Below are positions 57,240 through 64,000 of a DNA stretch of 64,000 nucleotides, one piece after another; the stretch's first letter is position 1, and the number at the start of each line of letters is the position of its first letter. The notes under the pieces were generated by a model. The model did no database searches. It saw nothing but the letters and a program-made list of their open reading frames with translations, and was not told the origin of the DNA. The DNA lies in assembly GCA_014338405.1 (NCBI GenBank), contig JTDE01000024.1:226204-290203 (forward strand), in the 5' to 3' direction. The stretch is from Paragonimus skrjabini miyazakii. Lineage: Eukaryota > Platyhelminthes > Trematoda > Plagiorchiida > Troglotrematidae. The translations under genes and the position numbers were made by a program.

Positions 57240-59100
57240 AATAGGGGTGAGGTCTGAACCTAGTACGATTCAACCAATTCGCTAGTTATATTGACTACTA
57301 AACGTACTTGTATAGGATTGTAATATGCTTACCAACGAAAGGAAATGCCACCCTTTTCATCATATGCAATGAATTACCTAGTAAGCCCAAACGCGTTCAC
57401 CTATCTGTTTTAACCAATTTGGACTATGGCTATTGTTGAGGAATCCGTAAGTTTCATATAATCTCTTCACTTGTCACAATTTCGGATTAATAATCACATC
57501 ACAGTATATTAATTTCACTGGTTAATCCATAAATCTGAGAATTAACGCCTGGACAATGCGGTAAAATTGTGAAATGTAGAAGTTCCGCACCTTGGGGACT
57601 AGAATGTGTGGATGATCAGTAGTCGCCTACTGGCGGTTGTATCATTTTCTATACATTTCGGTACCCCCTTGATCAAACGATGACTGACTTTTGTTATTTG
57701 GCCGGCAGAGTTTGATTCGATCCCCGACTAGCTCCCATTTGTCACTTACGATGAGACAGCGTTTAATTAGGGAATACTTAGGAGCATCTTGAAATACACA
57801 CACACTCACTGTCTACCTATTAGACCAGTGCGTTAGGCGCAGACGTCACTTGATTTCTAATCGCACTATACCGTGCTCAATTATCATGATGGAATATTCA
57901 AACTGAAACTTCATAGTTGTACAACGCAAGGGCTTAAAGTCGAGGATGCTGACCGTATCCGGATCCGCACTCGATGACATTTCACATTCAACTGCACACA
58001 GTTATTGATGTTCGCTGGGTTGAGTTGTATTCGTCGTTAGATAGAAATGTTTTAGTATTTGCACTCAAGTAGGTTTGTCCATACAAATCATACAAAATTG
58101 CATAACCTGATGTTATTAGGTCTTGTGTTGAGGTATACTGATGCATTAATCAGTACGCGTTACTTATTGGTCGACCGGTGCTAAATACTCAGTCGATGAT
58201 GGATAATCATGTAGACTTAAAGGATTAGCAAGGGAAAATTACTGTAGTTCAAGTTCGCCTTCAAGACTATGGACAACTGCAGCTGTGTGTTTCCTGGTTG
58301 GAGACGTTTTGTAGAAATTGTAGTCCTTGTGGTTCGTCAACAAACATGTTGTCATTACGTGCAGTCAAGTCCCTTCAACAATATGAACAAAACCAATAGA
58401 AAACGAAGAATGGCAGATGTATGGTCATCGCGCTGGCTTATCAATACCAACTCTATTGTGACGTGAATCAGTAGTAGTTCACACTAAACAATTAGGGCAA
58501 TTGGGTACTAAATCATTGTCCCTGTCGTAAACATTATGGACTACCTTAACCCATGGCTCGAATATGAAAATCTTGTTAGTTGTTTGACAATGTGAATGAT
58601 TCATTTTTTGGGGGTGTAATAATGACGAATTGACTATACCTACCAATCTTTTTGCTCACACGTTTTTTCGGTGAAACTAATACGTTGGTAGATTTTTAAA
58701 TACTGGGTGATATTAGTTAGGTATGCTGAGAAAAGCACAGATGTCAAAATACTGTTGTTGTTTAGTTGATTCTCATAGACTTTTGATTATTTCTGTTTCA
58801 CAATTTTGTTTTACTTTACCTTCGTTCATTATATGATTCTAATTATCTTACTTGTCAAGATGAAAAACCACGGTTCACGTTGATGATACCAGGGTAAGAC
58901 AGATTCTCAATCTAGATGTCTGAATCACACTTGTATAAGTTTAACCAAAGGTTATTTTTTTAATGGTTCATTTCTTTTGAATTAATCACACACTCTTAAC
59001 ACAGAACCGAGTAGTTTTGTGCTACAACGTCAAAAGGGTGGACTGAAATGAATACATGAGCGGGATGAAAACGCGAAGAAGTATGTACCTATAGGAGAGT
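57240..59100. other. non-coding stretch
   Basis: No gene, RNA or identified repeat could be supported. A B-box-like TTTGATTCGATCCCC near 57710 has no matching A-box. Confidence 0.4.
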
Positions 59101-59108
59101 TTCAATGA

Positions 59109-59252
59109 CTACACCGTTTGATCACACCCGTCAACATCACGGTTTAGAGCCTGATTTATCTTCGGCGGTCCCTCTGAAGTATACGCTAACATTAGAGCTT
59201 GCATCACTAAACACAATACAAGGAGACTAACAAACGGTTGTTCGCAGCTCAT
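59109..59252 (-). CDS. candidate 5' exon with signal-peptide-like start
   Basis: The minus-strand ATG at 59252 starts MSCEQPFVSLLVLCLVMQAL, a short polar head then about 15 hydrophobic residues, with a plausible cleavage after AYTS. Then a polar stretch (EGPPKINQALNRDVDGCDQTV) to TAG. This resembles the first exon of a secreted protein, but no good donor was found and the frame is also open upstream of the ATG to 59357. Confidence 0.22.
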   Translation of the reverse strand: MSCEQPFVSLLVLCLVMQALMLAYTSEGPPKINQALNRDVDGCDQTV

Positions 59253-59622
59253 TCGTGTGAACACAGTACAAGATTTGATGTGCAGACTAATGGATTTGTA
59301 CACACCAATCAACAAACCTAGTGTGGCAGGTGACAGATGAAGTCTGTCCGTATTCAATTCACGCTTGAGATTAAGGCCGATATATCTTTCGGTGTTAACA
59401 ATTTAGAACAGCTAATGCAACGGTTGCCAGCTGCATTTACATAAACTTTTTGGAGTGTGAATAAAGTATTAGTTGCATGGTGAACAGGAGAATAGAGATT
59501 CACACTATATTCAGAAACGGTACAGTAACAAAGCATACAGTTTGCTCAAAATGTTGAACAAGGAAGGTTAACAGTGCTTGGCAGGCGATAAACGATCATG
59601 AAAGTACACTTCCTTCTCTCAG

Positions 59623-59797
59623 TCTTGAATTGCTAAAAATGGTCTACGTTTACGCAATTCTGAATACCAACTATCTAGCAGAGCTTTGCGAAATTCTCAT
59701 AGTTCTTCGGCGGATAGATTTTCACTCAAGGGTAGACATTCCTCAGTCGTTTGCCAAACTAGGCCTTCATCTTGAACACAGCTCGTGGTTGATAAAA
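59623..59797 (+). CDS. candidate internal exon with strong splice sites
   Basis: TTCCTTCTCTCAG (ending 59622) and AAA|GTGAGT (59798) bracket one base plus 58 codons: LELLKMVYVYAILNTNYLAE... RIDFHSRVDIPQSFAKLGLH... WLIK. Hydrophobic and charged residues alternate as in a folded helical domain. It ends in phase 0 and would join in frame to the exon at 60956. No family is recognised. Among single exons this has one of the best splice contexts. Confidence 0.4.
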
Positions 59798-60955
59798 GTG
59801 AGTACAACGTAAAAAGTGTTTGTTTATCCTGAAAATATCATTGTTCTGTTTATTATACACTAAAAGTGAGTACTTTTACAGTCATTATTGTGTAATATAT
59901 TCATTATTTTTTTACATTTCATATGCTGAAATGCACTGAAATGTGTTCACATTGAATTCTCTTTGCTGTAAAAGTCATGTAGCTGAAACATTTGTTAGGG
60001 GGATCTGACGAAGGAGTGAAGCTAAAGTAACCTTTCAACGCTGGAGAACGAAGTTAACGTGGGCACTTATTTCTCCTATGGTTTGAACACTGCTATATTG
60101 ACTGGCTTGATTTTTTGACGAAGTGTGAACTGGTTGATGGAATTAGTGACCAATGTAAACGATCGGCACTGACAAGTGATTGTTTTACTTAAATATACAA
60201 AGTTCCCCATCGAAAGAAATGCTCTTAGAACTGTTAATTGAGCGGAAAATAACTTCATCCTGCTGGATCGATCCCCAATACAGAGTATCTTTACCTGACG
60301 AGTCCGGACAAAGAAGAGAACGGTTGTGGATGATCAGTCTCAGGTTGAATCTCATGTGGTATTATAAATTGGTGTTTAGCCTGAGTTAGTGGATATTTTT
60401 ATCCAAAACATAAAACTCTATACGTCTAGAATGAAGAAAATGCAGTACCCATGCACATGTGATGTATGACGGCTGAGCGCCTTAAGCTACATTACCCATT
60501 TACCTTCCATTCTCTCATTTATTGACTCATCTGCAATCATAAATTTTTGAGCACGCCATGGTTCTCAGCAATACAGTATATTGAAATGGGGTGAAAAACA
60601 ATGTAACTTAAAAAAACAAACTGGACAATAATGTGTACTTTATGATAATTTGATTTGCTTGCGAACTTATTTTTGCTAATTTACTTCAAATGTCCTTAAT
60701 ATCAGAAACCTTTCGAGTGAAGCTAAAATGGTAGGGTTTTCTCAATGACCCCTAAGTGCTCATTAGTTTCTGTTGCATAATTACCCTATCCAAACCTGAA
60801 CCCCAAGGGAAACTTCTTCAGGCTAAGTATCGGATGGTGGTTTTGAGTTGAAGGTCAGAAGGCTGTGAAACAGGTCATTCGTTTCGGTTCCGCTCGAGTA
60901 ATGCAATTTTGGTTTGATTCAACAGAGGTGGACTATTTTCACCTCATTATTTCAG

Positions 60956-61111
60956 CTGAACAGTTGTGAAAACGTTAAGCTTCAGTCCTGCTATTATAGC
61001 CTTAGGTTGAATTCATCAATTATATGTACGATTCAAACTTCTGGGTCAGATAATCAAACAGATGATAAGTTTGGTATTATTTCAAAATTTGACGGAAACC
61101 CTAGCGGTTGA
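60956..61111 (+). CDS. candidate last exon, joins 59797 in frame
   Basis: A very strong acceptor (GGACTATTTTCACCTCATTATTTCAG, ending 60955) is followed by 51 phase-0 codons (LNSCENVKLQSCYYSLRLNS... ending SKFDGNPSG) to TGA at 61109. Phase matches the donor at 59798 across a 1158-nt intron. A variant polyA signal ATTAAA lies near 61386. The product is unrecognised. Confidence 0.4.
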   Translation: MNSCENVKLQSCYYSLRLNSSIICTIQTSGSDNQTDDKFGIISKFDGNPSG

Positions 61112-61134
61112 AAATCTGGTTTATGACTGAATTT

Positions 61135-61205
61135 CAACTGGCAGCCGAAACAGCATACCTAAATACAGTGGTAAGTCTACCAGCTAAACCACAGGGTTAA
61201 GCCGG
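61135..61205 (-). mobile_element. tRNA-like SINE relic, probably SINE-B related
   Basis: Minus strand: TGGTTTAGCTGGTAGAC fits an A-box, and CAGTTGAAATTC about 50 bases on is a decayed B-box. GCTGTTTCGGCTGCCAGTTG compares with GTGTTTCTGTCGCTGGTTCG of SINE-B. Confidence 0.4.
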
Positions 61206-61948
61206 ACAATCAAAACATTTTACTTTGGCTTCGACAACCCAATAAGTTCACTAAGTCATCCATATAGTCAATCGTTCTGACAGGAGTTCTCAAAAATTCC
61301 ACGCTGAAATCTACTGAACCTTACTGGAGATTTATTCAGAACAAACTGATATGGTAAATAAGAGACATTCCAAGCATTATAAGTCATTAAACAGACAGTT
61401 GAATTGCTCAAAGAGGCTTGTTTCATTATGTTTCACTACTTTTTAAAAACTTTCCACTTTTCTATCCTACTTTCGTCGGATAATTCATCCAGCACCTCAG
61501 TCATTTGGGAGGAATGAAGATATTTATTATTATTGTTGTGTATTCCGTACTACATATTATATGGACCGTTCACAACTTAGTCAGGACACTGCATAAAGGC
61601 AGCTTCGAAGTAGACGCAACACTGAATGCACATTTGCACCCATAGCTGCACCAATCTGAAAGAAGATGAAATAGGTTTCTATCTTTTTTAATTCTCCTGG
61701 ATCTACGTCCTAACTGTTCAAGACAGAAAGCTAAAAATAACACCGTCACATAACCACGCATGTCATCTCGCTTATCTTGATGTGTCTAATTCATGACCAA
61801 GTTATATTCAATAACGAACTGATTTGGGTGGTCACCTTAGAAAACCTGAACGTCCTATCCATCCAAATGCTTGGGCTAACACATCATCATTTGCTACATT
61901 TTTCTTACTAATTTGGATTGATCACGTCTTGACTGTGAGAGTGAGCAG

Positions 61949-62154
61949 TCGACATAGCAGTCGGTTTCGCAAATTATATAGCTTATTATTCTTGTTCGGA
62001 ATGACTTCTGGAACATTCAGAAGCGATTTAATAATTTCACAATCAATCATTGATAGACTCATGTATACACCACATTGTGGAACGTGTTTGAGTCACCTAA
62101 TGCCAACATTAGTCGAGTTATACTCTGGTCTGAGCAACCATACAAAGAAATGCC
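61949..62154 (+). CDS. candidate internal exon, unrecognised
   Basis: A long pyrimidine-rich stretch (61888-61935) leads to AGTGAGCAG at 61948. The frame then reads RHSSRFRKLYSLLFLFGMTS... TPHCGTCLSHLMPTLVELYS... KKC to TGCC|GTAAGT, a consensus donor at 62155. Sixty-eight codons. The hydrophobic segment could span a membrane, and CGTC resembles a disulfide motif only superficially. The exact acceptor is uncertain, since three AGs share the same phase. Confidence 0.27.
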
Positions 62155-62159
62155 GTAAG

Positions 62160-63050
62160 TGAATACCATTGAGTGAACAAATAACGTCCGATAAAATGTC
62201 GTGTATGTGTTAGACTAGTTTAGTTTCGTGTTTTTGTAGCTGTCGGAGTTGTCACACGGTTTGCCGGAATGCATGAGGCATAACTCTGGTTAAATATAGA
62301 AGGTGAATTACTTAAAAAGAAAGGAGCACCCGAAAGACAAAGCTAAATTCCTGAAGTCGACTGTTACGGACGAATGAAAAGTTTTTTTACCATTAAAACG
62401 TTCTCTAGAACGTATCTCTCAAACTAGGCTAACAGGTCTTTATTTCGCGCAGCCTGGGCGAGGCATGCCTACTGACTGTTCAGTGTGTTGACATTTGGGA
62501 CGAATGTGCTCTGGAAAATTAACATCCGTTCCGTTTGGTGAGGCTAAACAGACGTAAGGGAGTACTTGGAAAATCTTCCAGGTTACATGCCTCATAAGGA
62601 AAACCTAACATGGAAAGTTAAAATCGGCTATCTGTAATATTAAATGAATACTAAATAAACAGTAGTTCAAAAGATCCAAAGGTCTTGTTATTTGTAATGC
62701 GTCTATTTAGAGAATGACTATATTTGGCATTTTACACCACAAAAAATTACTAAACTGAATGGTCGTAGCTCATTGCCCTATATGTAGAAACGTTAACCTA
62801 CGTACCGTCGGAATAGTTTACATTGCTTCACGGACAATCATTTGTGTTGAAGTTAATTAGAATTGTGTCAAATGTCATTTCCTATGGTTTATTTGAGGGC
62901 AAAAGTTCATTGAAGATAACTTAAAATTACACAAATTGGCTATACGTGCAAAACGAAGCACTTCTGCAGCACGTTTTCTAACCAATGGTTTCTTGAATCT
63001 CCGGTCGGTTTTTCACAATTCATCGTTGAACAGCCAACACGTTTCGGATG
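62160..63050. other. non-coding stretch
   Basis: Nothing recognisable apart from an AATAAA on the minus strand at about 62887 that may serve the candidate exon at 63055-63231. Confidence 0.4.
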
Positions 63051-63054
63051 GTAG

Positions 63055-63231
63055 CTAAGTGAAAGACATTTGCTTAATTGCGCCGGGTTGGTAAAAATTG
63101 TAGCTTTGATTGTACATTGGCTGTATACTTGTTAATATAGTATTGCACAATGCAGATGATTGACCTGTTTGGGTGTGCGCTAGAACATTAAAAAAATACA
63201 CATTCCGTTCACGTGAAGAGTACTTTTGTGA
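63055..63231 (-). CDS. candidate 3' terminal exon, unrecognised
   Basis: The minus-strand acceptor TGGTATATTTTTTCACAG ends at 63232. Phase-0 frame of 58 codons (SQKYSSRERNVYFFNVLAHT... ending GAIKQMSFT) runs to TAG at 63055, with AATAAA about 165 bases downstream. The open frame starts at an upstream ATG (63261), so an unspliced short ORF is also possible. No family is recognised. Confidence 0.28.
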   Translation of the reverse strand, partial: SQKYSSRERNVYFFNVLAHTQTGQSSALCNTILTSIQPMYNQSYNFYQPGAIKQMSFT

Positions 63232-63349
63232 CTGTGAAAAAATATACCAGTGGAGCTCCATATTTTAGTGTTTCTTTTCAAGATTATTACGTAAAACGGC
63301 ACTTCCCCATCACAAAATTCGCAAACAGTACTTTACTGATGAGTGGTCG

Positions 63350-63605
63350 GGAGTTTGGTTAGTTTCAAGTTGAACATCACTCACAGTTGATAACAGCCTT
63401 TGCATTCAGATAGACTTTTGAAACGAAACACCAGACTCCAGTTTCGCTCTTGTTAGGGCTCGTCAGTAGTGTATATACTTGCCACTGCCGGGGTTACAAC
63501 TCCGGCTACGCTTCCATGAGGCAACCGTTTTGACCACTGCACCACTGACCTCACATTGTGCACGACCGAATTATCACATACGAACGCTCAACCACTTTCC
63601 CTCTA
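63350..63605 (-). mobile_element. SINE-A copy with intact, compensated hammerhead
   Basis: Runs from the ACTGATGAGTGGTCGGGAGT tail through GTTGAACATCACTCACAGTT, the ribozyme, the tRNA-like part (CACTGCACCACTGACC about 63535-63550) to the AACCACTTTC segment. Truncated at its 5' side. Confidence 0.75.
63428..63472 (-). ncRNA. hammerhead ribozyme, intact core, compensated stem I
   Basis: Minus strand: ACACTA, CTGACGA, stem II GCCCTAACAAGAGC (one mismatch), GAAA, stem III ACTGGAGT, cleavage-site C at 63434, then TGGTGT. Stem I differs from other copies at both ends (GCACTA to ACACTA, TAGTGC to TGGTGT) yet still pairs at all six positions. The central stem III pair is lost. Confidence 0.75.
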
Positions 63606-63837
63606 ATGGGAGCAAATTCGTGTGGAAGCAGCATACAAACACTGTATTTACAGTCCTATTTTCAACTCGTTTGGTGGCAACGCACATTGCTTATTTCCTA
63701 ACTGTGGTCTCACGTCAAACTAGAAGATGACATAAGGATTCATGATAGAGCATACTTTAGGAAAATGCTAACGAGATTCCATTAGTTATCATGAAAGTCA
63801 ACTCAATACTCAATAAATCCTGCTCCACTTGCGAAAG

Positions 63838-64000
63838 ATCTGGCTGAATTCAAACCGGCGATAGAAATAACATGCCCAAATGCAGCAAATGCTCCATCAG
63901 CCGAGCTATGAAGCCGAGGCAGAAGCTCAGAAATTTTACACTTGGATCTAGTTACCCACCCAACCGTGTTATATAGAACTAACCGAATGCTCTCTAATAC
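63838..64000 (-). mobile_element. SINE-B copy, cut by the window edge
   Basis: Minus strand: leader GGGTGGGTAACTAGATCCAA, A-box TAGCTCGGCTGATGG, B-box GGTTTGAATTC, then a GCCAGATC tail. The leader matches that of the right arm at 27.5 kb, which fixes the 5' extent of this family upstream of the tRNA-like part. Confidence 0.7.

Noticed and set aside
57695..57735. TTTGATTCGATCCCC as a tRNA B-box
   Set aside because: No A-box at a suitable distance and no cloverleaf fold.
60293..60314. CTGACGAGTCCGGACAAAG, resembling a hammerhead core with stem II
   Set aside because: Stem II would have no loop, GAAA is absent and no stem I or III can be drawn.
1..64000. CRISPR arrays, bacterial operons, phage genes
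   Set aside because: No regularly spaced direct repeats, no dense coding, no ribosome binding sites; tRNA, SINEs and LINEs show a eukaryotic nuclear genome.

Overview
The window looks like intergenic and intronic DNA from a large, repeat-rich metazoan genome, most likely a digenean trematode (fluke). No long intact gene is visible. What can be recognised with confidence is decayed retroelements: Penelope-like elements with a GIY-YIG endonuclease, CR1/Jockey-like and RTE-like LINE fragments, and two tRNA-related SINE-type families. One intact nuclear tRNA-Lys gene is present. The trematode assignment is inference: it rests on a tRNA-related repeat that carries a hammerhead ribozyme, as schistosome Sm-alpha repeats do, and on a possible 29-nt intron. 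There is one 195-base assembly gap (51309-51503).

The most interesting content is catalytic RNA. A 427-435 bp tRNA-related repeat (called SINE-A here) occurs at about 8.5, 14.4, 21, 41.6, 46.3, 50.8 and 63.4 kb. Copies that include the right region hold a textbook hammerhead ribozyme: CTGAYGA, a GCTCTAATGAGAGC-type hairpin, GAAA, the palindrome ACTCGAGT, the cleavage-site C, and a 6-bp stem I (GCACTA/TAGTGC). Three copies keep the core intact (21437-21481 minus, 50952-50999 plus, 63428-63472 minus). Two plus-strand copies begin exactly at, or carry a relic of, the predicted self-cleavage point. A second, unrelated hammerhead lies in the inverted repeats that flank a Penelope GIY-YIG segment (28.1-29.05 kb).

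Layout: 0-12.5 kb is mostly unassigned sequence with scattered weak exon candidates. 13.0-13.8 kb is a minus-strand LINE fragment. 14.1-14.8 and 20.9-21.7 kb hold SINE-A arrays. 23.6-24.5 kb is a second LINE fragment. 26.1-27.3 kb holds the best plus-strand spliced gene candidate, followed by a head-to-head pair of SINE-B elements. 28.1-31.3 kb is the Penelope cluster. 31.5-36.9 kb is mostly unique sequence with a SINE-B pair and a composite repeat. 36.9-37.3 kb holds a minus-strand 3' gene end with the 29-nt intron. 40.7-44.8 kb has candidate exons and a SINE-A. 48.9-49.9 and 53.3-54.6 kb are two more Penelope copies. tRNA-Lys is at 51.97 kb. 55.9-63.2 kb has weak exon candidates and is followed by SINE-A and SINE-B copies.

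Protein-coding exon candidates are calls from splice-site and open-frame inspection only. None matches a family I can name with confidence. In 64 kb of about 40% GC DNA many such open frames arise by chance, so their confidences are low. The better ones combine a pyrimidine-rich acceptor, a compatible donor or stop, and a nearby AATAAA.
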